Shown here one piece after another: positions 1 to 13,473 of a stretch of DNA of 64,000 nt. The notes beneath the pieces were generated by a model. That model had not been told where the DNA came from. It did no database searches and was given only the letters and a program-made list of their open reading frames with translations. Both the position numbers and the translations under genes were made by a program. The stretch's first letter is position 1. The number at the start of each line of letters is the position of its first letter. This DNA comes from Dipetalonema caudispina (lineage: Eukaryota > Nematoda > Chromadorea > Rhabditida > Onchocercidae), in contig JABVXV010000048.1 of NCBI GenBank assembly GCA_013365325.1, positions 62,001-126,000 on the forward strand. Reading direction: 5' to 3'.

Positions 1-143
1 AAATATTATAAGTTAGCCAAATAACATGAATAAAGAGATCTTTGCAACAATCCAAATGGGTTAAAAAAAAAAAGAAAACATACATTAAGTTGAATTATTA
101 GAAGAAATGAGGCCTTGGAAGAATACAAATTAAAATGACAAAC

Positions 144-3100
144 CGTTTGTGTACATTAAGTTTACAAACAGAACACTGTAATCCTTGATTGATCAGGCCA
201 TAAAGCATCGAGCCACAATGATCACAAAATGTTGGCCGCTTATAACTGTGAACCGTGAAACGATGTGGCATGTTTATGTTGAATCGACCAAGACTCTGCT
301 GCAAAGCGTTTATTTTAACAAAATTCATCTCCAAAAATAATTTCAGTTGAAATGGTTCAAAAATTTGGCGAACGAACTATCAGAAATTATTAAGTAATCA
401 AAAAAGGCAACAAAAAATAAGAAATAAAGATGGTTAGATCGAAAAAATTAATCTAAACAAGGAAAAAGAATAAAATTTTGATCAGAAAGAGTTCCAAAAT
501 TCTGCATTGATTCCGTGGAAAATACTAACTAATATTAATTTGAATTTGTTGTTTGTGTAAGAAATAAAATGAAATAAGAAACATTCGAAAGCGTTATATG
601 TAAGAAGTATTATTTTTTTGAAATATTTTGAACGAAACATTGTAGGAATCTGTTTTTAGTTTAATTCCATTATTTCCCTTCTTTTTAGCGTTCGGTTTTT
701 AGGAAATTTAAAAAAATTTTTCGATGCGAAAGAATTTCAAAAGCTGAGGAGAATTAGCAAAACTAAAGGACTGTGAATCTAATAAAAATTCTTTGGAATC
801 TTCAAATTCCATCAAAGCAAGAAGTAGCATTTTGCTGAAATCCATTAAGGATTAATTACGTAAAGTCGTAAACGATTGTAATGGCATTAGTTTTTTGGAG
901 AAAACATTTCAAATTAAAAATTCAAATAAATTGAAAAGCTCACTTATCACAAAGAATATCATCCGAAATACAACAGAGAAATGCAAACTGCTGAGGAAAA
1001 ATCCTTTATTTTCCTCCGAACTGCATTTTACGTCAAATAAATCCAAAAAAGGAAGGATTCAAATGTTTAGTGTTTAATATTGAAATTTTCGACTTCTCAT
1101 TTTAATTCAAATTACTAACAATAATTGATCGTCAGCCAAGTTTTATTGATGTTTCTCAAATTTTGAGAACAGAGGGCTATGTCTAATATCCTTTTAGTAT
1201 GAAGTGAATTTCGGTATTTCCTATACATTTAGAGTTTTTATTTCGAAATAGGAAATAATAAACAGTAAAGAGAAAAAATTTACCTTGGCTGCTTCAGTTT
1301 GCAACTCATCGATAGCATTGATCCGACTTCCGGGACATTTCCATATCACTTTCTCATGACATCGTTTGTGTACGACTACGGTGCATACTTAAAAAAGAAT
1401 TTCGTTCCTCTTCAAGTGTTGACGAAGTTCAATTGCATTCTTTCTCAGTTGAAAATTTCTCAATTTTAAGGAAGCAAAATTATCTATAAACCATATGAAA
1501 ACTTCAAAAGTTTAAATTACTGTTCAAAATGAATTTAAATTCGAGTATCTAATTCATATTTATTACATGTGCTTCTTTCCTTATAAATCATTAAGTAGAA
1601 ATGTAAATTTCATCTGAATTGATAAATTTCTGGTATAATCTTTCGTAACAAATTTAAAATTACTATTTAACAAATTCTAAAGTTAAATTGAAATTCGAGC
1701 ACTTAACAGATACCTAACATTCTGATTAAACTTTTTTATGACTATTTTTCTCTTTCAAAAATGTTGGTGATACCAAACTACTACATATTTAATTCCTGAG
1801 TTAAAACGATAATTTCTGGAATACTAATGTTAATATGAAAAAGGTTGCATGGGCCAAGGGACAAAAATAAGCCACGGGTAATACAAAAAAATATCTTCCT
1901 TCATACTCGATGTACAGATTTTACAAAATTACAATTAACCTAAAAATTTTTATCAAAATAAGGAAAGAATCGAAGTAGTTGTAACTTTTTTCTTTCGTGA
2001 TATCCTCCGAATCATATTTCTATTTAGATTTATAATTTTGACTTACTTTGGCATTGGTAGCCTTGCTTGCCAAGTCCCCAAATAAAATCTTTACAATGGG
2101 CGCAAAAAGTTGGCTGCCGTAAAAATAAGGCCATAAATTTATGCCCCGTAACCTAAATTACAGTAGTTTGCAAAGATTCTTACATATGTTTTTTTTTTTT
2201 TGAAATCGCCAAATTTATATCATTTTTTGAAACAAAAAAGAAAAAGAGAGCAAAAAAGTTTCAAGCAGGAAAAAAGGGCATGAAATTATTTAATAAATTA
2301 CTGCTTGCAAAGGAAGTAATTAAAAACCTCGTGAATTTTTCGGCGCATTGCGCCACGCCGTTGTCGACTACTGAATGCATCGGCACGTTCCCGAAAAACC
2401 CGCTCTTTCTTACTGGCATTATTTTGAGGTGCTTCTAAATGAGTATAATTTTACAATGAACTTTTCTGAAAACAGCAGCAAACTTTAAAAAAAAAGTGTT
2501 GATCTATTTTGCTTCAGAAGCCTTTTTCATTTTGAAAAACGATGATGAAATAATTAAAGCCTTTGAAATTGATAAATTTTAAAAAGTTAGGAAAAATCTA
2601 TTCTAACCTTCACTTAATGAACCTTGCAATTCGATGAGCAAATGAAGTTTCCCGTGTGGCTCTAAATCAATCTAGAAAGACAAATATTAAGCTAATTACA
2701 CTAATTTCATCCCTCTCTTCTCATTTTTAAAAATTGTTCATGCTGCGATTTTATATTTTTTCAAAAAAAAAAAAAAATCTGTTTGGAACCAATAGGTTTC
2801 ACGGAAAGTTTCATTCCGGGCATAAATTTTTTAACACATCGATTCTTTCGGAGAAAGAATTTGTCAATTTACCCCATAATTTGGCGTATAACATATAATT
2901 CAAATTCCACTGAAAATATTCCTTTCGATTCAATTCAAGCATAAGCAATTTTATAAAAGCATTTCAGTTCATACCCAGACGTCATTCTTTGTTCCAATTT
3001 TAAGATCCTCAAATTGTATGCGACAATTCGCCACAAAATCATCAGGAGGTAAGGCGCAATCATGAAATACGGTGAATTCAAGCTCATGACCATCATGAAC

Positions 3101-3704
3101 TTCAGTCTGCGAAAGTAAAATAATATGTACTACAGAATTTACAATATTGTTTGTTATTCAAAATCTCAAATTATTAGCATAATTCAAATAAAAAGAGTAT
3201 TAGAATGATAATCATACCTCATAATCTTCATTCCAAACAGGCATGCAAGACTTTGGACAGGTCAATGTTTTTCCGATATGGTTATCAACACAATCAACAT
3301 TTACATATGCATCCAATAATACTGTCTCTTTTGAATTAGTTGTAAATCTGTAGTAAGGCTTTTCAATCCAAAATAAAAACTTATCAAGATAACGTTGTTG
3401 ATTGATAACTTATCTCTATAATCGAACCAAATATTTTCACAGGGATTTGAAAGTATGCTTGAATTTAACATCTTTCATTTCTAGAAGAGAATTAGGGAAA
3501 TAAAAGTGCAACTATTACGTACTGGTTTGATAGGCCTATGATAGCTAGGCGACAAGATCAATTCATTTCCTCGATATATGCATGAATACAGGAATATAAA
3601 ACACAGAACTGATCAGTTAATACCAACCTTTTCGACCATTCGGTAGGTCGGAGATCACGAGCTTCTACAACTTTTATAAGAGCGATTCCGTTGAAAATTG
3701 TCAT
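144..3704 (-). CDS. pkc-1: novel-type protein kinase C (epsilon class), 5' part
   Basis: Diacylglycerol-activated, calcium-independent serine/threonine kinase; this window holds the regulatory half, about 301 residues. Exons in transcription order: 3628-3704, 3218-3347, 2975-3106, 2608-2671, 2328-2434, 2047-2152, 1284-1387, 144-328; all junction phases agree. Residues 1-135 form a C2 domain of the epsilon type (starts MTIFNG; FVANC and WIDLEP motifs). A pseudosubstrate follows at about 158-170 ([13 protein letters not shown]), with Ala163 where a substrate would have Ser/Thr. C1A is at 172-222 ([18 protein letters not shown]) and C1B begins near 262 ([17 protein letters not shown]); both show the zinc-binding Cys/His pattern. 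A C2 before the pseudosubstrate separates epsilon/eta PKCs from conventional ones. The last exon ends in a donor at 143, so the rest of C1B and the kinase domain lie beyond the left edge. The start is the only Met fitting the C2 start; the 5' UTR is not resolved. Confidence 0.93.
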
Positions 3705-4590
3705 AACCACATCTAATTACTTCACCATACCTTTCAACACTGAAGAAAAGTTTTTTTTTTTTTTTTTTGAAAAAGTTAAGAACTCATTTTATAGAATAAT
3801 TCGACGACTTTCTTGTTTTTCGATAAATATTCGTCAAAGAAAATAAAAAAGTATTTGTTTCCTTTCATCCTTTACGAACTTCATCATTTTTTCTTTCATT
3901 TAACGAGCACAATGCTTAAAGATAAATGATCGATCAATAATAGAGGGGTTCGTATTATTTACACAATTTATCAAAATTATCAGCCAATCGACTATTCTCT
4001 TAGAGCATTGTCCTCGTACGACATGAAATGGATAATGCGGTGACTGCTTTTTTTTTTTTCTTTTTTTGCTAATGCAGTATTGAAGAATAAACGATAGAAT
4101 TGGATAAAGAAATAAATGCTTTGCCGAAATTGAAGAGATATTGAATGGGACTGGATAAGGAAATACAGCAATTGACTGATATGATAACGACAATATAGTA
4201 AAAGAGTTTGGTAGTGGGAATTCTTGTAAAACGAATAAATTGCTCACGGTTGTTATTTTATTGATGATAAAAGTTGGAGAGCTGAAAATAAGAGGTTAAA
4301 TTATCAGAATGAGAAAGATGGAAAAAGAGATTTGGTATTTTTTTTTTTCTGGATAAATTTATCGGGAAAAGCTTATGGTATATTTTACTTTCATTCAAAC
4401 CTTTCACTTTCCTGTCCTACGTTTGTGTTCCTTTTTTTATCACATAGTCTTCGATTCTTTCATTTTTGCTTCTGAATTCAAAGTTTTAAATTAAGGATGG
4501 TTCAATTTGAAGCTTTCGACTGAAGAATTTGATTAGGGGGATATGATACAATAATGAAAGTAAAAAAAAAAAAGAAAAGGTCATATAGAG

Positions 4591-4735
4591 AAATACTGAA
4601 AGTTTGCTTTACTCTTAGCAATACTTAAAGCTTGGAAATACCTCTGAAAGCTTTAGAATTTGAGAATACTTGGAAAAACTTTGTGAGTTTGAGAATACCT
4701 GGGAAGGCTTTGAAGCTTAGGAATACCTGAGAAAA
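4591..4735. repeat. degenerate 28-29 bp tandem repeat
   Basis: The motif AATACCTG is reiterated near 4592, 4620, 4637, 4665, 4694 and 4722, mostly 28-29 bases apart with one short 17-base step. Each unit continues with a GGAAAGCTTTG-like core and a TTGAG end. About five diverged copies are visible. It lies 0.9 kb upstream of the pkc-1 start. Confidence 0.75.
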
Positions 4736-4860
4736 AGACCATTGTGGAAATAACTGAATGATAGAAGAAAAACAAAAACAGCAGTTCCAGCTCCTTCCGA
4801 CCAATCCTATGATTATATTTACCTACCTACAAATAAGATCGGCCCTTTGCAGCCAATAGT

Positions 4861-5062
4861 TACACACACATACACACATACACACATACATACACATACA
4901 TACATACATACATACACATATATACGGGAATGTAAGCAAATGTGCGGTTGAGAGGCGGAAGACCTCGAAGGATGAGAACAGGAATTGATATTGGTATTTG
5001 TCTCTCGAATATATGTATGTATGTGTATGTGTGTTTGTATGTGTGTATGTGTGTGTATGTGT
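4861..5062. repeat. inverted CA/TG microsatellite arms
   Basis: Left arm 4861-4924 is a (CA)n/(CATA)n tract; right arm 5009-5062 is a (TGTA)n/(TG)n tract, so the arms are roughly reverse complements around an 84-base unique spacer. It could fold into a long imperfect hairpin. Open frames read through it are repeat artefacts. Confidence 0.8.
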
Positions 5063-8000
5063 ACATTTCATGGAAAAAAGTAAGCAGCATGGAGCATTTT
5101 GAAAATAAATTGAAGCTGAGAAGAGAGTGGCGGACTATGGGATAGAAATTGTTTTCTTTATTTCTAATTTAAGTTAAGCAGTGGAAAATGTCGAGAGAAA
5201 AAGATGTAAATGATAAGTGTTGAAGATAAAATTTGGCAACCTTCTTGTGTTCAATTAAATTTCCCATCCATCTATATTGAAATTGTAGTATATTATTATT
5301 TTTTTACGCTCTATTACAAGATAATATCAATATATATGAAATTTAGTAACATTTTTTTTTTTTTACTCAATCCCTTAAAAAAATTAAGAAAAATAAACTT
5401 ATGAATTTTTGAGTTTTTTTTTTTTTTTTTTTTCATTAAATTATTTGGTTACAGATATTCTACATCGCGTTTTAAAATTGATTATAGCCTTAATTGGGAT
5501 CAATTAAAATAGGACTAGATCATATCAACATTATGATGCTTCTAAATATATTTGCTAAATGTTTTCATCAGCTTTATCAAAATATTTGGAAAAGTAATAA
5601 ATTTCGGAATATATTAGATGGTTATATTAACCATTCCGGGATATGCCATTTCTCTTGTTTTATGATTCAGATAAAAATTATTCGAAATTCGTTGTAAATT
5701 TCCAAAATACCTTTCAAAAATGTTTAAAAAAAAAAAAAAAAAAACATTAATATTTAGGGAATGAATATGCTACGGAAAGGATTCGCGAATCATTTAAGTG
5801 ACTAAAGTTAAATTAGCCAAAGATAAGCTGCTGTAACTGTATCTTCATGGGAAAGATAAATTAAAGTTATTAATTTAAGCGATAATTTTTCCCGTTGGAT
5901 TACTTCATGTTGCGTCTATCAAATAATTGATTTCATTCCAAAATAAGTCACAATTTTCTCTTTTAGTCAAGTTCCTTTCTATTTGATAACTTTTTTTTTG
6001 ACTTTCTGTCGTAAAAATACAACAAAAAATTTCATTTCGAATTTATTTTCTGATTTTGGAGATTTCTCGATAACTGATAGCTATAATACTTCAATACAAT
6101 TTAGATTGATTTAAAATAGGAATGAATCGAAATTCTAAAAAAGGTTGGAACAAAGTTATAAAATTTTTCCACTCATCATCCTATCCAAAATGATTTTTTC
6201 CTTAATTTAGCAAAGACTTTTTTTTGGTTAAAAGATATGTAATTTCAATAGAGAACAGTTACAAAGTGTATCTTCGAATTGCAACTTTGAAATTAGTATT
6301 ACTATCGTTTTTCGTCTATTCATGAAAAAATAATTCATAAAAGGCGCTTATGTAGGATGAAGTAGAAGGATATGGACGAATCAAAGAAATTAATTTCTAC
6401 TTTAATTTAGCTCAATTTTTTTCTCACATAGCCATACAAACATTATAGTTTCCATCTTGAGAATGAATGCACAGAGAAATTTTCATCAGAAAGCTGAAGA
6501 GTATAGCATTTCAGATAATTTTGAGCATAAACTACTAATTAGTAAGAGATTTTGACAGAATTGTAAATTATCTTCAATAAGTCATTTTAGAATGAATGGG
6601 ATTATTTTCAAAAAGAAAAAAAAAGATTAAAAAATCAACACACGAATTGTTACAGTGTTAATTATCACTCTTTATGATATTTCATTATGAAATTACTAAT
6701 TTGTTTTATCATAGTGTGAATGTATTTGTCATCTTGAATCGTTTAATAATGATTTCTGAAATTCACTGAAGAAAATATGCAAAAATAATTTGGTCATCTG
6801 CGTAATTATAACCTCTATTGTAAATATCTGAAATGGATCACAAAAAGAATTTGAAACTTCGTCTTAATTTTCACAGTTCAAAGAATGATTGCTGTTTGAG
6901 ATTATTTTATTATTCTTCTTCAAGAAGCTCCGTTTGCCAAATTGTAGATGGCCAAATTGATTAAATGATTGGCTTAAATTAATAAACTAATTGAGTATTT
7001 GCAAGCAATTTCAACGTTGTAAGAAGCATCGAGATATAAGAGGATTCAAGGTCTTATTTACATAATAATTCCAAGCTTCCTTAAAAAAATATAATCTCTT
7101 CTAAAAAGATTTCTCTCATTTAACAACTTTTTCATAACTCTTCAATTCTAACTTATATAATACAATGGTTATTAACATTCCAAGCAAAGGAAAGACTAGA
7201 AGGAATATTTTTCAAAAAAGAAAAACATTATTTTTTCGATTTATGTTTGCTAAAATGCATAAGTGCAGTCGACTACTAGACCAATGCTAGGCTAAAATGA
7301 TACTTCTTCAAAGTTGCTTAGATATGATCAAAAGCTGGTGACACATTTCTTAGTGAAAAGCTTTAAAAGTTATACATATCTAAATAGTTGGTGGGGAAGA
7401 ATTAATAAGTCTTTGGAAAAAATTCAAGAAGGAAATTTCAAAAGAAAAAACAAACTTTTGACTGTGTATACGATGCATTGTAACATTAAATTATGTTATA
7501 TGGTAGGGGATTTAAATTTTTTGCATATAAATAAGTGGTAAAAGGTCTTTTGATTAATAATATCATTTTCAATATGGAAACATAAGATTACATTAATGAT
7601 AATTATCGAAAGTTTAACAAAACAACAAAAATTTGTTAAATTTCACAGCAATTGTTTATAAGCTTTTTATAAGTATGCAGCAAAGTTGTTATGATTTTAT
7701 GCTCAAGTTGAGTTTAAATCAAAAATAAAAAAAAGTTAATGCAACCTAATCCGAAACTATGAAATAATAATAATATGACGGATCAGTTTTGTTATTTTAC
7801 ACCTATTTAAAGATTTTAGAGAAGTTTTTAAATCAATAGTAACAATTGATGATTCATTAGTTAGCATTAACTAAATCAAATTTTCCCGTGATTATAAATA
7901 GAGTTTAGCATCACATCAAATATAATCTTTTTGGTGAAAAGTTTACTTTCTCTTTCCTTTTTCCTTACTTTCTACCTATTCCTTTTTCTTCCCTTTCTCA

Positions 8001-9426
8001 TCTCTACATTTTCATCCTCATTATTCATTAATTTAAGTGATTACATTATAAGGCAATTTTAGTCGATTCTTCTCTTTTATGAGAATAAGTTAAATTATTT
8101 TCAGACAAATAATCTCTCTATAATAATTTGTTTTTTTTTTTTTTAAAAAAAAAAAAGAAGAAAAATTCTTTCTTCTTCTTTTTGGTCAGATCTATAAAGC
8201 TATCAAATGTAAAATATATTTTTAATCAAATAGATAATTTAAACTCTGATTGGAGAGAAGCATAATGTAATGCTGCAGAGATTATGTGATAAAATTAATT
8301 TAAAATAGTAGGATACAGACTGTTTCTCGACTTTATGAAATTAATAAGCTAAATGACTAGAATCAATAAATACTCCAGTTTCTCATCATTTTTCAACTAT
8401 GTAACAGAGAGCTGACGGCTGCAAGCAATAAACATTTCGGTTTATTGATCATATATCGAACATCCAAGTTAAAAGAGGAGCATTACACCTTCCTCAGACA
8501 AATATAAATTGAAAATCTTACTGGAACATAAGACGATCGGGTAAAATCAAAATATGTCGAAAAATTTCTTCGAAAATTTCAGGAACCGAAGAGACGAAAA
8601 AGATGATAGTATGCATGACTTAAAGTTAGATTAATCAGAAATTCAACGAATATATAAGTAAATTCATTTTGAGAAAGTGTATGTTTGACCTTATTTGAAA
8701 ATAGGATACATTGTCAAATAGATGGATGGCCAGGATGATAGAATTTTCTGAACTTTTTCATCTATCATTATTTGATTGTTTCAATTAGATTCAGATTAAA
8801 TGGAAATATGTTTTCTAAAGAAATATTGTTTAATATAATATGCAAATTAAACGAAAGCAAAAGGAGAATTAATGATGGAATCGAATATGAGCGCTCATTT
8901 TTTCTGAAATTTAATTTCATTCCTAAACCGGAAAATATTTTCTATTCATTGTTTAAGATTAGAAAAAAAAAAAACCGTAATAAGTAAAAAGTCGTCATTC
9001 TGGATTTACATCAAATTTTGCAATATTTCTGCAGAATTTTAGAGTTGAAATGAAGCATTTCGAAGGCAGTAAATTTTTACGTCCTTGACTGGGTAATTAA
9101 TTCAAAGCGCTGTAAAATGTTATAAGGTACTATGTAACCTGAAAGTCTTATAAACGATCAAACATCATATTTCAAATGAATGCAAACAACATTCCACTAT
9201 CATTGACAACAACGCATTTATGACAACGGAAGATCATAGTGATAACCTCGTGGGGACATACATTCTAAGTTAAATGTCCAATTAGAAATCATTGGATAAT
9301 ATTCAAATTTAAGGTTTTTTAAAAATATTATATCGAAGAAAAATTAAATAAGGAAGCAGGCAGTACAGTAATAATGTCAATACTGCTAGTGGCAAATATA
9401 ATGGATTTACATCTTCTCTTTCTTCA

Positions 9427-9444
9427 TCTCTCTCTCTCTCTCTC
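9427..9444. repeat. (TC)n microsatellite
   Basis: Nine TC units in a pyrimidine-rich stretch. No neighbouring gene is recognised. Confidence 0.85.
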
Positions 9445-9644
9445 TTTTGTTATTCTAAACAGTATACGTAAAGATAAACAACGAAATGAGTGAAAAGAAC
9501 TAGAATAAAATAAATTAATTACAAATTCATATCACCTCTACAATAGTTTTCCGATATATAATATGATATAATTTCATTTATTTTTCCAGGGACATGGTAG
9601 CAAATATAAGATTCAAATTACAGGATATCAGATTCAGGCTAAAG

Positions 9645-9708
9645 ATTTAAGTTATTCAACGTAAATGTAATTGATACTGCTGGAAAGCCGGCAAAAGCTA
9701 TGGTGTAC
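9645..9708 (+). other. possible isolated exon, transthyretin/HIUase-like motif
   Basis: Between an AAAG acceptor-like site and a GTAAAA donor-like site, one frame reads FKLFNVNVIDTAGKPAKAMV. The pattern V-x-D-T-A-G-x-P-A resembles the first strand of transthyretin/5-hydroxyisourate hydrolase domains (VLDTxxGxPA). No start codon, preceding exon or continuation was found, and upstream frames hit stops, so this may be chance or a gene remnant. Confidence 0.2.
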
Positions 9709-11164
9709 GTAAAAGAGCAAAACAAAAACCGATTAATCATACTAATTAATGAGTGCATGTAAAATTGTTTCTAAAATCTCAATTTGTCACCCGGTTGTTT
9801 CTTGATCAAATTTAAATTCTGTATAAATTCGACAGTATTATTTTAAATGCTCTTTTACTGTGATACTCAGAAAAGGATCAGAATCAGCGCATATCATATG
9901 CTTTCACGGCTAAGAAGAGCGAGCATGTGACCTTCGGAAACGTGCCAGTGTAGTGCTATCGGTTCATGCTGAGGTCAACAATAGGGAATTGCACTTGAAC
10001 AGAATTAATTACTGTTTGTATACAGTACTGTAACCATACTAGAAATTGAAAGGAATGGCTGAATAGAGCATAGAAGAAGGGAAATATTTAAAGGAAGAGG
10101 GAAACTTAGAAGGGAGAGAGAGAGAAAATGAACAGAAAAAAGAAGTGAAAGAATTGAACGAAGAAAGGAAGGGTTGTCCTATGGACTCTCTCGTTTATAA
10201 ATATGTAAATAATGAAAGGCCTAAAGCAATCAAGCAGGCTTTCTTTCTTAGAGCCTTAGCTCCATGGAAAATGAAAGTTTGCTTACTTTTTTTTCGGGAA
10301 ATCCCAATAATGTGGTATATTTGTGTGCACATCGTGTATGTTTGTTATTGTCTGTCTGTCATTCGATCCTCTCTCTATCCAATTCTAAGTGTGAAATTGT
10401 AAACATCTTTCATTCTACAAAATTGCGATAGATCATTTCAAGCTGTGTTTGAAAATAAATAAACTGACAAGAAAACAATTCAATCCATAATCGGTATTTT
10501 TTTTACTGTAATTTGAAATAGATTGAATAAATCTCATCATTTCACCTTTTGCTTGATTGTTAGGCTTCTGCAATGTCTCAAAGACAAACAATTTGGTCAT
10601 TTCCATCATACAGAGATTTTGCTGAATAACAGGACGAAATACAAATAAGTTAAGCATGATTGCAACTGATCATTTTTTATTTAAAAAAAGAAAAAAACTA
10701 ACTGAAAGAAACAATCATACTCCCAACTAGACTAATGAATTAGAGCCATGTGTGTATGAGGAAAATATAGTTGAACTGAAAATTGGAAGTCTGCTTTGGC
10801 CATATTTCCCCTTCCAATTTTACCCAATCAGTTCTGGTTCATATCCTGAATGATAAGATTGTTGTATAGTTACTGAGATAATGTCACGAGGTGTACTAAA
10901 TTGAAACTTATAAAGGATTTTTATAGGAGAAAATAGAATGCATCATTGTGACATAGCAACAAATTTCTGGAATTCAAACTGAGGTTGTCTCAGATATACA
11001 CACAACGCATTTACATATTATGTCTGAATATTCCATTCATCCTTACAAATGAAATTTAGAATATTTTAAAATCATAATGGTCAAAAAGTATTCAGTACAT
11101 TGATGCAAAAAGGGAAAACGGATGAGCAAGATTAACAAACACTTCGTTACTTCCCATCAATAAA

Positions 11165-11250
11165 TAGTTAATGTGCATATACAGTACACGCATACCGTAT
11201 GTGTTTATATAGTACATGCGCACTGTATGCATACAGTAATACTGTGCTGA
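11165..11250. repeat. palindrome cluster (CATAC/GTATG)
   Basis: Contains a perfect 16 bp palindrome, ACTGTATGCATACAGT, at 11222-11237, and a near-palindrome GCATACCGTATG about 45 bases before it, with further CAGTAC/TACTGT half-repeats around them. No gene lies within several hundred bases. Confidence 0.7.
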
Positions 11251-12263
11251 AACAGATTTTCATAGAATGAAGTCATTTATTTCTTGAGAGAGAAGAACTG
11301 CGGCAGTCTGATACTCCGAGCTATCATCATATCATTTCTTGAAAACTCGGCTCTGTCTGTTCGTACATTTTTAGTTTTTTCTAAGATACATTTGACTTAC
11401 ATTCAAGTAGTGAATACATTAAAATAGCTCTGTATACTTTTAAAGAAGATAAAAAACCTATCTTTCTAGCATCTCTTGTGATATCTTAGCCTTCTCTCAT
11501 GTATGATGACAACATTTGGATTCACTATTAATCACCACAAAAACGAAATAACGGATTCTCCGATATAGTACCATTAACATCTAACGACCTGTTGAGGGAG
11601 TGAAATGAACCTCTTTTTGCTATTCCTTTCAATAAATGGTGATTTCCTTCGACAGCATACTTCAAATCGATATTTAATTCAATTGAAATGGTCTTGAAAG
11701 ATATCCTCCTCTTTCTGCTACTTTTCTCTATTTCTTCCATCCTCATTAAATCTTTTTCCTCATTCAGTAAACAGCAATTTTGTATCCGTCAAAGGCAAAT
11801 TTATTACATTCCTAGCATATTTAATGCTTAGTTAATTAGTGATGATTGACGGACGTCTTCTGTTGGCAGAAACTAATTCATCTAACGATTTCTGCATTTT
11901 GATGAATGATTTAGCAAACACATGGCAAAATATTTTGAATATAAGTAAATGTATTTATAAAGTGCAAATAGTTTAAATGCTAAATTATATACAAAATCAT
12001 CCATCACATATGATTTTGCGGAAATGAACATTATTTTTTTAGCGTTTGGAAATAAATTATCCAATATAGAACAATGCTTAGGCAATAATATTAATTTATG
12101 TCCTATACAAAACCAAACTTTGCTCTCTGCAACTGCCACTTCACTATATTTAGTGTGAAAAAAGAAAAAAAAACTTTCAATTAATTTCGGATAATGCGTA
12201 TTTTTAAGCCTTTGAAGCATGAGCAAATAGATCTCACTGGATACTTTAGTACATCATGCAAAC

Positions 12264-12677
12264 TCATTGGAATGCATGGATGAAATGTAAAACGTTATTT
12301 CTCGATTTTGTCGAGGAGTAAAATCGATTAGTTGTCACAACAATAATGCTTAAAATGAGATGAATTTGAAGATACGAAGATACCTTGTCTTCAAACAAGC
12401 AGCATAGCGCCGATGAAATGCCGACACAATAGTTTGAAAATAAAATTAATTTCAAAGCTAATAAGTCCAAACTTTTCGACCTAAAACAAACACAGACATA
12501 AACAAATACATATCTTACATATATGTTGGATCTGCCTGGACCAACAATCACTGAAATGATGCCAACATAACAAGTGCAAATGCTAACTGTAACAAAATGA
12601 TCTGGAATAAAATTAAGATTTAAAAGCGGAAATATTTCGGCACTGAGCTCTTCACTCTTCTCAATCCATTCATCCAT
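12264..12677 (-). CDS. unrecognised ORF, hydrophobic (doubtful)
   Basis: A 137-codon ATG-initiated ORF (starts MDEWIEKSEELSAEIF) with hydrophobic segments near residues 29-45 and 74-92 that could be membrane helices. It contains two short stretches with good intron ends: GTAAGA...TTTTAG of about 38 bases, and GTATCT...TTTAAG of about 35 bases, so part may be intronic. I do not recognise a family. Its length is mildly above chance for this composition. It could be an exon of a multi-pass membrane protein, or noise. Confidence 0.25.
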   Translation of the reverse strand: MDEWIEKSEELSAEIFPLLNLNFIPDHFVTVSICTCYVGIISVIVGPGRSNIYVRYVFVYVCVCFRSKSLDLLALKLILFSNYCVGISSALCCLFEDKVSSYLQIHLILSIIVVTTNRFYSSTKSRNNVLHFIHAFQ

Positions 12678-13473
12678 TTTTCAGCAACTTTCACATTGAA
12701 CAAACAAACAAACTTTCTAACACCATCTTATCGTATCTTTTTTTAACTTCTTCAGTAATAACAAGATAATTCGATTTAAAAAAAAAAAGCATTCGCAGAA
12801 ATGATTTCAGGAAAACTGTTTGTGCAAAGGAAGTTCACATTACTAGCAGACCTCGTAACTTCCTGAAGATTTCCGGAGATATAAATAATCAAACTCATAA
12901 CACACAGCTGACTCTATAGATAGCCTAATCATGTGTATCACTATTCATTAAATCTTTTCCTGAAGTATACCTCAACCTTGCAATTTCTCGCACGGTTGTT
13001 CGCAACCATTAGGCAGTGTTATTAGCAAATATTGAAGTGAAAAGGTCAAATTGTTGTTTGTTAGTGGAAATATCAGAGTAAAGGAATAATTACAGGTAAG
13101 AAATGAGAAAATTTGATTAAAAAAAGTCATCGAGTCTGACAGATCAATAATGATACAGTGGGAGGGAATCTAATGCAGTATTTTCTTTCTCCAGTTAATC
13201 GGAAATTTGAAAAAAGATTGAAGCAATTAGAATACCTGTTGTAGAATATTGATTAGAAACCTCCATTCCCGGAAAAAATTTAATAGCATTTTTTATAATT
13301 ATTTTGTTGTTCTGAAAAATTACTTAATACTTGAAAAAAAAAAAAAGTACACGTAGAGAAGCCGGTAACACGAAATTAAATATTGATTTTGAAAATAAAA
13401 TAAAATTTACGGATGATATGAAATAAAAAGTTTGTGTGCGAAGATATTAAGTTCGTTTGTGAATAATGGTGTC

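Larger units (their letters stand above)
3705..12263. other. gene-poor A+T rich interval upstream of pkc-1
   Basis: About 8.5 kb with no gene I can support. It holds the presumed pkc-1 promoter next to 3705, many A or T runs, several simple repeats (listed separately) and short ORFs of low-complexity composition. One coding-like fragment at 9645-9708 is listed separately. Distal regulatory DNA or a large 5' intron of pkc-1 are both possible. Confidence 0.5.

Noticed and set aside
3900..4247. 115-codon minus-strand ORF upstream of pkc-1
   Set aside because: Low-complexity (Lys and Phe/Ser runs), includes a poly-T tract, not in phase with any pkc-1 exon.
4823..5145. Three overlapping ORFs rich in Tyr/Val/Cys/Thr/His
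   Set aside because: Translations of the CA/TG microsatellite arms.
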